Assembly: GCF_019551475.1 (NCBI RefSeq)
Contig: NZ_CP047159.1
Coordinates: forward strand, 682,001-746,000
Length of the DNA stretch: 64,000 nucleotides
Source of the DNA: Prevotella sp. Rep29
GTDB taxonomy: Bacteria; Bacteroidota; Bacteroidia; Bacteroidales; Bacteroidaceae
Direction: 5' to 3'
The notes under the pieces are model-generated. The model was given only the letters and a program-made list of their open reading frames with translations. It did no database searches and had not been told where the DNA came from. Of this stretch, positions 1 to 7,798 are shown piece by piece (position 1 is the stretch's first letter; each line of letters begins with the position of its first letter). The position numbers and the translations under genes were made by a program.

Positions 1-58
1 GTCCACCCTCAAAGAGATTCTCATCCATCGGTCTCCTATATACCGTCGTTTTCTTCAT
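1..58 (-). CDS. 5' end of an unidentified gene, cut by the window edge
   Basis: An ATG at 58 on the minus strand opens a frame of 19 codons that stays open to the edge (begins MKKTTVYRRPMDENLFEGG). Upstream, at 86-78 on the minus strand, is TATCTTTGC, a good match to the Bacteroidota -7 box, at a distance suitable for a short leader. The 19 residues do not identify a family. The call rests on the promoter-like box plus an open frame, so it is tentative. Confidence 0.45.
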   Translation of the reverse strand, partial: MKKTTVYRRPMDENLFEGG

Positions 59-180
59 GATTACGTCGTTTGGTACTGCAAAGATACAAAATTATATCAA
101 ATTATCGTCAGAAACATCTGACTATCAGTTTGTTAATTTTTAGAACATCCCTCAAATTATTATATGGTCAATAATATATT

Positions 181-849
181 CTATTTCGTTTTAATCCCAT
201 TCTTCCTCAATAATCTTTTCACCACAGCCAGATCCGCATCATGTTCCCTCTTAAGTGTTTTCGAGGTTCCAAAATCCGTATAGCTAATGACCACGAACTT
301 TATTCCGTGTTTAGGAAGTTCTGTCTTGCGGCGTTCATCATAAATCTTCCTCTGCTCACCCCTAGAAACACCACTCACAGTCATCCGGCGATTAAAGAAC
401 TTCACATCTTCAGTATGCTGCCTCTCATAGTACTCAATAACCAGGTTCAGTTCATGGTAATACGCATCCACCGGTAATGCTCTTCCTGAATCGCCCAGAA
501 GGAATGGAAACTTATATTGTTGCTCAGCCTTCATCCCCAGTGCCTCATTACACAAACCAATAATATAGTATTCATCTGAACCGGACCTTCCCTTAGTTTT
601 AGTAATTTGAGAGCCAGGTTTAGTTGCATCACTAACCTTGATAACGGCTTTATCAACTAAGCGTTGTAGATTCTGTACTGTATATGACTTTCCACTAGCG
701 ACCTCGCTCCAATACAAGCCAATACGCCGTATCTTACCACGAATACTCTTCTGTTTGTCTGCTGGGGCCTTCTCAAGCTGACGGACAAGTATCTCTATCT
801 GTTCAAACTCCGCCGTCGTAAAAATAGTTCTTGCGTTATCTCTACTCAT
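181..849 (-). CDS. Predicted PD-(D/E)XK-like endonuclease-fold protein
   Basis: 222 residues with no signal peptide or membrane segment. The C-terminal half resembles small Vsr/DUF559-like nuclease folds: LPVDAYY (D128), then a hydrophobic strand ending in VIEYYERQH (E139, E142, H145), a basic helix, and HGIKFVVISY. An acidic residue followed by E-x-x-E-R-Q-H before a late strand fits a PD-(D/E)XK core, but I cannot assign the catalytic lysine with certainty. The N-terminal half (about 1-70) is helical and charged. The gene stands alone in AT-rich DNA, next to but not overlapping a DnaQ-like exonuclease. A stand-alone DNA repair or restriction-type nuclease is the best inference; the substrate is unknown. 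Confidence 0.55.
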   Translation of the reverse strand: MSRDNARTIFTTAEFEQIEILVRQLEKAPADKQKSIRGKIRRIGLYWSEVASGKSYTVQNLQRLVDKAVIKVSDATKPGSQITKTKGRSGSDEYYIIGLCNEALGMKAEQQYKFPFLLGDSGRALPVDAYYHELNLVIEYYERQHTEDVKFFNRRMTVSGVSRGEQRKIYDERRKTELPKHGIKFVVISYTDFGTSKTLKREHDADLAVVKRLLRKNGIKTK

Positions 850-897
850 AGTTGTAATATCTGTAATTGTTTATATATTATTTTGTTTGATACTTCA

Positions 898-1389
898 TTA
901 CAATATCTCTCTTGCTATCCATGCACATGCCTCTGCGTCGGCAAGGGCATTATGATGGTTCTCTAAGCAGTAACCACATTCGGCTGCAACAGTCTGGAGT
1001 TGGTGGTTCTCAAGATAGCGGAAGGCTCTGCGTGAGGCTGCCAGCGTATCGTAGAACTCATAGTCAGGGTAGTCCATCTGATAAACACGGAACACGGCTT
1101 TTAGACAACCCTCGTCGAAAGGCTTATTGTGGGCTACCAGTGGAAGACCTTCTATCAATGGTTCTATCTGCTCCCACACCTTAGGGAATATAGGAGCATC
1201 ATCCGTATCATGACAACAAAGGCCATGAACCTGACTGCACCAATAATTATAATAGTTCGGCTCTGGCTGGATAAGAGAGTAGAACGAATCTACAATCTCA
1301 CCGTTACGAACAATGACGATTCCTACAGAACATACGCTGCTGCGCTCATTGTTAGCCGTCTCAAAATCTATAGCTGCAAAATCTCGCAT
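898..1389 (-). CDS. DnaQ-like (DEDDh) 3'-5' exonuclease
   Basis: 163 residues with all three Exo motifs of the DEDDh family: Exo I DFET (D8, E10), Exo II AHNKPFD (D92), and Exo III with the catalytic H146 and D151 in HHNALADAEA. The length fits a free-standing exonuclease domain like the polymerase III epsilon core. The ATG at 1389 is chosen because AAGGAGG lies just upstream; a TTG two codons earlier overlaps that ribosome site. There is no polymerase or helicase partner nearby, so it is probably an accessory nuclease rather than the replicative proofreader. Family assignment is firm; the cellular role is inferred. Confidence 0.85.
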   Translation of the reverse strand: MRDFAAIDFETANNERSSVCSVGIVIVRNGEIVDSFYSLIQPEPNYYNYWCSQVHGLCCHDTDDAPIFPKVWEQIEPLIEGLPLVAHNKPFDEGCLKAVFRVYQMDYPDYEFYDTLAASRRAFRYLENHQLQTVAAECGYCLENHHNALADAEACAWIAREIL

Positions 1390-1551
1390 TTTCAATCCTC
1401 CTTATATTTCAATAAATATAACTTGCTCTCGACAAAAATCAAATAAGTTTGTCTTCGTTCGTGATCTATCATCATTCAACGATTTTTGTGCAAATATACA
1501 ACAAACTTGCGCCAATCTGCAGCAGAGGTTTGAAAAAAGAGCGATTTTTTA

Positions 1552-1581
1552 TTGTCGTTTTCAAATATAATTGTATTTTTG
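1552..1581 (+). promoter_or_regulatory. Bacteroidota-type promoter of the DUF4143 ATPase gene
   Basis: TTG at 1552-1554 and TATTTTTG at 1574-1581 are separated by 19 bp, matching the -33/-7 arrangement of the Bacteroidota primary sigma factor. The predicted start near 1587 falls at the first base of the tandem repeat, so the repeat would be transcribed as the 5' leader. Confidence 0.6.
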
Positions 1582-1586
1582 TGCAC

Positions 1587-1662
1587 GATTTTAAATGAAA
1601 ATCCAAAGTTATACTTGTGATTTTAAATGAAAATCCAAAGTTGTACTTGTGATTTTAAATGA
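1587..1662 (+). repeat. Tandem 32-bp repeat in the leader of the ATPase gene
   Basis: Two 32-bp units (1587-1618 and 1619-1650) differ at a single base, and a third partial unit starts at 1651 with GATTTTAAATGA. Each unit contains TTTTAAATGAAAATCC and ends in TACTTGT. It lies between a predicted transcription start and the ATPase start codon. The period is not a multiple of three, so it is not coding. Confidence 0.85.
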
Positions 1663-1696
1663 ATAATCTCTACTGAAAACAGAAAGGGAAAATATT

Positions 1697-2839
1697 ATGT
1701 TAACGCGTATTTACCAATTAAATCATGAATTAGAAGGAAGTGTTTTTTTATTTGGGGCACGTCAAACTGGGAAGACAACATTGCTCAGGCAACAATTCCC
1801 TCATGCCATTTTTATAGATTTGCTTAACACTGAAATGAAAAGAAGACTTCAACGTCATCCTTTCCTGCTCTATGAAATGCTTAAAGATAAAGCAGAAAAC
1901 ACATTGGTTATCATTGACGAGATTCCTGAAATTCCAGAGCTTCTTAATGAGGTTCATCGGCTGATGTCTCAGCATCACCTGCGTTTTATTCTTTGCGGTT
2001 CAAGTGCCAGAAAGCTAAAGCGGAAGGGGCATAATACATTGGGCGGACGTGCCTTTCCTGCTTATCTCTTCCCTTTGGTAAGTGCCGAAATTCCTAATTT
2101 CGATATTGACAGGGCTGTCACTGTGGGAATGTTGCCTCCTCACTATCTGGCTACAAATAATCCGTCACGTTTACTCTCTGGTTATATAGACATCTATCTC
2201 AAAGAAGAAATCAAGGAAGAAGCTTTGGTACGCAACCTCAATGCTTTTCAACGTTTCTTGGAAGTGGCAGCACTTACGAATGGTGAAGTGGTTAATTACA
2301 ATAACATAGCTCAAGAATGTGGAGTCAGTGCCACTACGGTAAACGCATATTTTGATATTCTTGAAGATACACTTGTCGGGAGACGTATTCCTGCTTATAC
2401 GAAGGTCATGAAGCGTCGATTAGTACAATCTCCCCGTTTCTATTTCTTTGACGTTGGTATAATGAATCATCTCTTGCATCGCAAAGATCTTAAACGAGGA
2501 ACTCCTGAATATGGACATGCCTTTGAGCATCTCATTGTTCAAGAACTGGTGGCTTATATGCATTATTTCCATTGTGATGAGAAACTTAGCTATTGGCGCA
2601 CATATACTGGTGTTGAAGTGGATCTTATAGTGGGAGAGGCACGCATTGCCATAGAGATAAAATCAGTGGAGGAAGTATTGAACAAGCATTTAAAGAATTT
2701 GAAATCGTTTGCCGCTGAATATCCCGATAGCCGCCGAATCATAGTGTCTCTCGATATTTTCAATCGTACAATAGACAATATAGAATGTCTATATGCAATG
2801 GATTTCCTGCATCAGTTGTGGGAAGGAGATATTGTGTAG
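1697..2839 (+). CDS. AAA ATPase with C-terminal DUF4143 (nuclease-like) domain
   Basis: 380 residues. The N-terminal P-loop is GARQTGKTT (20-28); Walker B is VIIDEI (D74, E75); a sensor-like CGSSARK segment lies at 100-106. A winged-helix-like segment (about 185-230) precedes the DUF4143 region, where VEVDLIVG (D309) and AIEIKS (E320, K322) give a PD-(D/E)XK-like arrangement. Such proteins are abundant and often multicopy in Bacteroidota; the function is unproven, with DNA-related or toxin-like roles suggested. The gene is monocistronic: own promoter at 1552-1581 and a hairpin at 2867-2902 behind it. The tandem repeat in its leader is unusual. Confidence 0.85.
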   Translation: MLTRIYQLNHELEGSVFLFGARQTGKTTLLRQQFPHAIFIDLLNTEMKRRLQRHPFLLYEMLKDKAENTLVIIDEIPEIPELLNEVHRLMSQHHLRFILCGSSARKLKRKGHNTLGGRAFPAYLFPLVSAEIPNFDIDRAVTVGMLPPHYLATNNPSRLLSGYIDIYLKEEIKEEALVRNLNAFQRFLEVAALTNGEVVNYNNIAQECGVSATTVNAYFDILEDTLVGRRIPAYTKVMKRRLVQSPRFYFFDVGIMNHLLHRKDLKRGTPEYGHAFEHLIVQELVAYMHYFHCDEKLSYWRTYTGVEVDLIVGEARIAIEIKSVEEVLNKHLKNLKSFAAEYPDSRRIIVSLDIFNRTIDNIECLYAMDFLHQLWEGDIV

Positions 2840-2866
2840 ATGGCTGAGAGATTATAGATGATTAAA

Positions 2867-2902
2867 CAACAAGAGTCACCTTTTTCCGGGTGGCTCTTGT
2901 TG
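2867..2902 (+). terminator. Hairpin terminator candidate after the ATPase gene
   Basis: CAACAAGAGTCACC (2867-2880) pairs with GGTGGCTCTTGTTG (2889-2902), a near-perfect 14-bp stem with an 8-nt loop. There is no strong T tract, so termination strength is uncertain. Confidence 0.6.
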
Positions 2903-2979
2903 ATGATAATAGGGCATTAGTCAAACACCCATTCACTTTGCCCTCACTTAATCACGATTTTGAAGTTAGGTCCAAAATC

Positions 2980-3819
2980 TCACAATAGTGACTCGGAATT
3001 TAAAATTTCAGGCCTATATTCAAAATGCATAGTGTCAAAGTGATACCACCTACCTCCCCAAATAAAACCATACTTCTCGAATACCCTAACTATTTCATGT
3101 GGGATATGGTTTTCATATTTTAGTTTGTCTTTTTCGGAACTTTTAGGATTAGACCACAACCAATAATTTGAATATTGAGTATTTATGTCTATTGCAATTC
3201 CATAGCTATGTGCACTTTGTCTATTTGTACCTTTTATTTTTCTCCAATAAAAAGAAGAAGCGTTTTTGAGATATTTATGAAACTCAGGGTGTTGTGATAA
3301 TTCTGATGCAACCTTCCCTAACTTGTCAGCAGCACCATTGATTTTCGTAAATGGCACTTTCTGACCAAACCAATCAACGGGAACTAAATTCTTACGAACT
3401 GCCGCTTCATTATTGCCATACATCTTTTTGAAAAAAGCTTCACACCGTCCTCTTCCACAATCATTTAGATACAATGGTTCTGAACGTTCGACGTCATAGG
3501 TCATTGAAAACATATCCTCTATGTCACAGTTATCCAATTTCTCAATAAAACTCTTATCTTTACCATCGTCATATATGATTTTAGTTCCATCAGAAAAAAT
3601 AAGAGAATTATCTAAATACTTGATATCAAAGTCAAGATAAGCTTTAATAATCTTTTTTGCAAACAATGGTATCGTATCAGTATTAACAACAATACTATTT
3701 TCTGAAACATCAATAGTATCAGAAGACAATATTGAATATATTTGCTTGTCTGACATGTTGTCAAAAAAGATGAGCAATAAACAAGAAAAAATCAAGAATA
3801 TTCGCATTGTTTTATTCAT
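2980..3819 (-). CDS. M15-family D-Ala-D-Ala carboxypeptidase-like protein
   Basis: 279 residues from the ATG at 3819. The C-terminal 80 residues carry the VanY/M15 zinc-peptidase signature: SAHSYGIAIDIN (ligands H204 and D211) and WYHFDTMHFEYRPE (ligand H265). The N-terminus is a hydrophobic signal or anchor, so the enzyme probably acts in the periplasm or outside. The middle (about 30-140) has no recognised domain. The start is preferred because it overlaps the end of the upstream lipoprotein gene by 8 bp, implying translational coupling. It ends an AT-rich set of envelope-type genes. It could be a peptidoglycan-trimming enzyme or a cell-wall-attacking effector; the sequence does not decide. 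Confidence 0.8.
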   Translation of the reverse strand: MNKTMRIFLIFSCLLLIFFDNMSDKQIYSILSSDTIDVSENSIVVNTDTIPLFAKKIIKAYLDFDIKYLDNSLIFSDGTKIIYDDGKDKSFIEKLDNCDIEDMFSMTYDVERSEPLYLNDCGRGRCEAFFKKMYGNNEAAVRKNLVPVDWFGQKVPFTKINGAADKLGKVASELSQHPEFHKYLKNASSFYWRKIKGTNRQSAHSYGIAIDINTQYSNYWLWSNPKSSEKDKLKYENHIPHEIVRVFEKYGFIWGGRWYHFDTMHFEYRPEILNSESLL

Positions 3820-4810
3820 GTTTCTTGATAAAATCAACGTTGTATTTCTCTATGGCAGACATTGAATTATATACGGCTGACACGTCGCTTGTCGTTGGCT
3901 TATACCAAGAATACTGCGAGAAATGGCTAAACAAATCATCACGCTTAAATCTGTAGCCATGACGAGCATAGATACTATTTCTCATTATCTCAAGTTCTTT
4001 TGTCGTCTTATTACTCAAGTCAGAATAAGATAATTTTCTTTTGGACAACACGCTTTCATAGCCGTTTGCACTGCTCTCTTCCGATACATCCATTGAATAT
4101 GCACCAGCATCTGGAGTCAATGAGAACGATTTAGAGTTTTCAACTACGTTTTTTTTACTATAAGTCCCGTCAAAAATCTGTATCAAAGGAATCTTTAAAT
4201 TCCTTTCATCATAACAAGTAAGGAAAGGAATAGCATCGTCACCATAACCTTCTTTACCTATCATCCAATGCCGTCCTCCTATTACATAATGAAACGATAA
4301 ATCATTAACATCAATGAGAAAGACGTCAATCGGTTCTTGACTAAATGGTCGCGAATAATCATCATTTATTTCCGCAGAGTTCTTATTTGTTGATAATAAT
4401 AGCATCTTGTTATCTGCTGCATAAGAGCCCAATAACAAATTAACTTTAACAGTATGACCATCCATCGTTGCAGGAATTTTTAAATCATTCACTTCCCCAG
4501 TCTTGATATCTTTGCATTTTATCGGGAGCAAACGCATATGACCTTCTTCATAGTTTATTGTCAATCCCTTCTTAATATAAAATACAGAATGATTTTTTTT
4601 ATCTATAAAAGTTCCTAAAACATCATAACCTATTGAGCGAATTGAGTCTGCAAAACTCTTTGCTTGAGACTTCAACAACTCTATTTGTTGCTCGTTGCTA
4701 AGCGATTTATCATAACTAAGACCTTGACTTTTCGAACTGCTAGTTCCTTGACATGCAGTAAAGATGTATACAGCAATATATATAAATGCTATTTCTTTTA
4801 TCTTTCTCAT
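3812..4810 (-). CDS. YARHG-domain lipoprotein
   Basis: 332 residues. A lipoprotein signal ends in IFTAC (C20). The C-terminal YARHG domain begins with the diagnostic SIYARHGYRF (YARHG at 281-285), followed by a W-Y-x-P motif (SQYSWYKP). The middle region (about 45-230) is beta-rich and unrecognised. YARHG domains are thought to be extracytoplasmic and are often fused to enzymes, but their activity is unknown. The gene follows the interrupted lipoprotein by 9 bp and overlaps the M15 peptidase gene, so the three were probably co-transcribed before the IS insertion. Confidence 0.8.
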   Translation of the reverse strand: MRKIKEIAFIYIAVYIFTACQGTSSSKSQGLSYDKSLSNEQQIELLKSQAKSFADSIRSIGYDVLGTFIDKKNHSVFYIKKGLTINYEEGHMRLLPIKCKDIKTGEVNDLKIPATMDGHTVKVNLLLGSYAADNKMLLLSTNKNSAEINDDYSRPFSQEPIDVFLIDVNDLSFHYVIGGRHWMIGKEGYGDDAIPFLTCYDERNLKIPLIQIFDGTYSKKNVVENSKSFSLTPDAGAYSMDVSEESSANGYESVLSKRKLSYSDLSNKTTKELEIMRNSIYARHGYRFKRDDLFSHFSQYSWYKPTTSDVSAVYNSMSAIEKYNVDFIKKHE

Positions 4811-5264
4811 ATTTCAAACTTATTTTAACGATTCATACATTTGCCAATAATCGAGAATGTCATTTATGCTATTGCTATTTTCAATAAATTGTATTTCACT
4901 ATGTATTTTATCTTTTTCGGTTATACAGCAGATGGCATACGCTTCATTTGCTATGTTGTACAACACATTATGCCGCTTATAGCCAGAGACTTTCTCGTTG
5001 ACAACTTTCTCCACTTTTACATGCTCTGCAAGAGCTTTTCTCAAATCATCCACAGAACCGATAATTTTAAGAACATTCTCAACATACAAATCTGGATGAG
5101 ATTTTAGATTAGCCATAACGATTTCATCTTCTATCGTTATAGAACCTATATAATTCTGAATCTTTTCTGGCAAGTTTTCTTCACCTCTTAAATCCAATTT
5201 ACGTTTACAAAACTCTTTAGCTATCTCTAAATATGCAGACTGATATTCATTTGGTGTTTTTACC

Positions 5265-5356
5265 AAAGAATTAAATCTTTCGTCCAAATAATCATCTATG
5301 ACATCGCAAGCTTTAGAATACGCGAACTTCTTAAAAACAGTTGGTTTCCAATACTC
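5265..5356. repeat. Left copy of the 92-bp target duplication
   Basis: Identical over 92 bp to 7039-7130, immediately flanking the insertion element. The last base (5356) could instead belong to the element, giving a 91-bp duplication and a perfect CCTGACTTC terminus. Confidence 0.95.
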
Positions 5357-7038
5357 CTGACTTCATCACTTTTTTGCGCCATCATATAGCGCACAATGAT
5401 AATCAGCGAGTTACGTAAAATTATTGGGTGGTTTGGGTGGCGCAAGCGAAAAACGTGTACCTTTGCACCATGTATGTACGCAAGAAACACAATCGTTCCG
5501 GCTCTACAAGTGTGGTAGTGGTCAGTAAAGCGAGTGGAAAGTATAAAGAAATAAAATCGTTTGGCTCCTCTACATCCGAAGAGGAAATACATTCATTATG
5601 CGATAAGGCTGCTGCATGGATACGTTCATTTGGCGGTCAGCAAGAACTTGACTTTGATGACCGCAAGGGAAAGGAAGTCGAGGAGACAGAGCGTTTCCTT
5701 AGCAATATTGACAACGTGTTGATAAACGGTACTCGGCTTCTGCTTGATCAAGTCTATGACAGCATCGGCTTCAACCGGATTCCCGATGAGATTCTGCGTC
5801 ATTTGGTAATCGCAAGGGTGTCGCAGCCCAGAAGCAAACTTGCCACAGTAGATTACCTGAAGTCATATTATGATGAAGATGTTGACCTCAACCACATCTA
5901 TCGCTACATGGACAAGCTCTACAATACCCAGATGGAGCTTGCGCAGCAGATTAGCGTAGAGCACACCCGGAAACTGTTCGGAGGCAAGATTGGATTGATG
6001 TTCTACGACGTGACGACGCTCTACTTTGAGACAGCACAGACGGACGTATTGCGTGAACCGGGGTTTTCAAAGGATGGAAAGACGGCAGAGTCACAGGTTA
6101 TACTCGGTCTGCTTGTATCAGAAGGAGGCTACCCGCTTTCATACTCTCTGTTCAACGGCAGCCAGTATGAGGGCTTCACCATGATACCAATGATAGATGA
6201 CTTCAAGCAGCGTTTCAATCTGGGGAAAGATTTTGTTGTGGTGGCAGACTCAGGCTTGATGAACAAGAACAATGTCACTTTGCTGCAGGAGGCTGGCTAC
6301 AACTACATACTTGGAGCCCGCATCAAGAGCGAGAGCGCAAGCGTGAAGCAATGGATTCTCTCTTTAGAGAAGGTTGATAAAGCCTGTTACGACTACAAAC
6401 GTGAGAATGGGGAAAGACTTATCGTCAGTTATTCCGACAAGCGTGCAAAGAAGGATGCCTACAACCGTGACCGCGGAATTGTCCGATTGAGAAAAGCCTA
6501 TAAGACCGGACGCATCACGAAGAGTCAGGTGAACAAGCGTGGCTACAACAAGTTTCTTGAAATCAGCAAGGACATAGAAGTCGTCATCAGCGAAGAGAAG
6601 ATTGCAGAGGACTGCCAGTGGGACGGACTCAAGGGCTACATCACCAATACAGACCTTGACGCCGAGCGTGTCATTGCCGAGTATCATGGACTCTGGGTGG
6701 TGGAACGTGCATTCCGTATTTCAAAAGGAACTCTGGAAATGCGTCCGATGTTTCATTTTACAGAACGTAGGATAGAGGCACATGTCTGCATTTGCTTCAT
6801 CGCCTATAAGGTATATAAGGAACTGGAGCGACTCATTGCCATTAACAAGATTGGGATGAGTGTCGATAAGGTGCTTGAGGCAGCCAAAACTATCACGACA
6901 ATCAGGGTAAGGATGCCTAAAAACGGGACTTACTTCACTAAGACACTCTTCTTGACGGAGAAGCACCTCGCAGTGAAACCACTTTTCGACATATCTGGCA
7001 ACAAATCTTAATTTGGGTGGCGCATTGACGAAGTCAGG
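5356..7038 (+). mobile_element. IS1634-type (IS4 superfamily) insertion sequence, complete
   Basis: 1683 bp with terminal inverted repeats CCTGACTTCATCA (left) and CCTGACTTCGTCA (right, read inward), 12 of 13 matching, and a single transposase frame. It is bounded on both sides by an exact 91-92 bp copy of the target gene. Long, variable direct repeats are a known property of the IS1634 group. Both ends and the transposase are intact and the duplication has no mismatches, so the insertion looks recent. Its base composition is visibly less AT-rich than the genes around it. Confidence 0.92.
5470..7011 (+). CDS. IS1634-family DDE transposase
   Basis: 513 residues from the ATG at 5470. The catalytic triad is visible: D180 in MFYDVTTLYFE, D260 in VVVADSGLMN, and E412 in LWVVERAFRISK, with the large insertion between the second D and the E that typifies the IS4 superfamily. 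The start follows from a -7 box TACCTTTG at 5458-5465: transcription would begin almost at the ATG, giving a leaderless or very short-leader message, which would keep expression low. Frame and motifs are intact, so the element should be active. Confidence 0.93.
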   Translation: MYVRKKHNRSGSTSVVVVSKASGKYKEIKSFGSSTSEEEIHSLCDKAAAWIRSFGGQQELDFDDRKGKEVEETERFLSNIDNVLINGTRLLLDQVYDSIGFNRIPDEILRHLVIARVSQPRSKLATVDYLKSYYDEDVDLNHIYRYMDKLYNTQMELAQQISVEHTRKLFGGKIGLMFYDVTTLYFETAQTDVLREPGFSKDGKTAESQVILGLLVSEGGYPLSYSLFNGSQYEGFTMIPMIDDFKQRFNLGKDFVVVADSGLMNKNNVTLLQEAGYNYILGARIKSESASVKQWILSLEKVDKACYDYKRENGERLIVSYSDKRAKKDAYNRDRGIVRLRKAYKTGRITKSQVNKRGYNKFLEISKDIEVVISEEKIAEDCQWDGLKGYITNTDLDAERVIAEYHGLWVVERAFRISKGTLEMRPMFHFTERRIEAHVCICFIAYKVYKELERLIAINKIGMSVDKVLEAAKTITTIRVRMPKNGTYFTKTLFLTEKHLAVKPLFDISGNKS

Positions 7039-7130
7039 AAAGAATTAAATCTTTCGTCCAAATAATCATCTATGACATCGCAAGCTTTAGAATACGCGAA
7101 CTTCTTAAAAACAGTTGGTTTCCAATACTC
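7039..7130. repeat. Right copy of the 92-bp target duplication
   Basis: Exact copy of 5265-5356. It encodes the YWKPTVFKKFAY...DERFNS segment of the interrupted lipoprotein. Confidence 0.95.
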
Positions 7131-7285
7131 TACAGAATTATTGGACTGACTGCATGAATAATTTAATAGTACAGTAACAACAAATATTATCACTGAAATT
7201 GTTCTTAAAATCTTTGTTTTCATGTTTTTTCTTTTTTTAAGTTATTTTTATATTACGAATGTTTTTAGAAATATTGACAGTGGCA

Positions 7286-7351
7286 TTAAGCATATATTTT
7301 TCTACGAATCCACACGCCGCAATAAGGACATTGTTTTGTTTCTCCGTTCAT
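7286..7351 (-). CDS. 21-residue mini zinc-ribbon ORF
   Basis: ATG at 7351 overlaps the stop of the P-loop gene as ATGA, a translational-coupling arrangement. The frame reads MNGETKQCPYCGVWIRRKIYA and stops. The CPYCG half-knuckle is like the start of the zinc-ribbon membrane protein two genes upstream (CPYCGEE...). It may be a genuine microprotein, or the stump of a larger zinc-ribbon gene lost by deletion. I can support the frame and the overlap, not translation. Confidence 0.45.
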   Translation of the reverse strand: MNGETKQCPYCGVWIRRKIYA

Positions 7352-7782
7352 AATTCTCCTCCTATTATTTTATCAATTAAACTTATAACAACTTCAGCAT
7401 TAGCTTGATGGAATATATCTAATATATCATCTTTCTCTATTTCATATCCATAAATTGGAGAAATCCATTTAATGGAATATTCATATTGTTCTGCTAATGC
7501 ATCTACGTTGCCTACAGTGTCCCCTTTTGTGCGGGATGCGGTGACAATAATATCACATTGTTTCTTCAGCAAATCTTCAAGCCATTCTTTTTGATCGGAA
7601 TCTGGATCTCCAAGGCTTTCACATCCAATCTTAATGTCTCCACGCATGACAACGTCGGAGATTTCATAACTCGACTCGAGGACTTCTTTTTTTCCACCGA
7701 GAAGTTCATAAACTTTTCTGATGGTGCTCGTTTTCCCTTTGTTTGCAGGTGCATACAAGCAAATGATTACTTTCTTTCTCAT
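7348..7782 (-). CDS. Small P-loop NTPase of unknown role
   Basis: 144 residues, soluble. Walker A lies at the N-terminus: LYAPANKGKTST (A11 to T18, A-x4-G-K-T). ESSYEISDVVMRGDIKIGCES and a hydrophobic CDIIVTASRTKG strand with a possible Walker B or sensor role follow. The protein is far shorter than AAA or ABC ATPases and resembles stand-alone nucleotide or dethiobiotin-type P-loop folds only in outline. It lies 16 bp downstream of the zinc-ribbon membrane protein and overlaps the mini zinc-ribbon ORF, so the three are likely one transcription unit. Function unknown. Confidence 0.7.
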   Translation of the reverse strand: MRKKVIICLYAPANKGKTSTIRKVYELLGGKKEVLESSYEISDVVMRGDIKIGCESLGDPDSDQKEWLEDLLKKQCDIIVTASRTKGDTVGNVDALAEQYEYSIKWISPIYGYEIEKDDILDIFHQANAEVVISLIDKIIGGEL

Positions 7783-7798
7783 AACTCTAATATTTAAA

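Larger units (their letters stand above)
4820..7223 (-). pseudogene. Lipoprotein gene split by the IS1634-type element
   Basis: The 5' part (7223 down to about 7039) encodes a lipoprotein signal with lipobox LNYSC (C24) followed by VEYWKPTVFKKFAY and DVIDDYLDERFNS; the 3' part (5287 down to 4820) continues in frame with DERFNSLVKTPNEY and runs to a stop at 4820. Removing the element and one copy of the duplicated 91-92 bp restores one frame of about 209 residues. In the present arrangement the upstream piece ends in a short tail read into the element (to 7008). The reconstructed protein is a helical lipoprotein of unknown family. The break also separates the downstream YARHG and M15 genes from upstream transcription. 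Confidence 0.85.
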
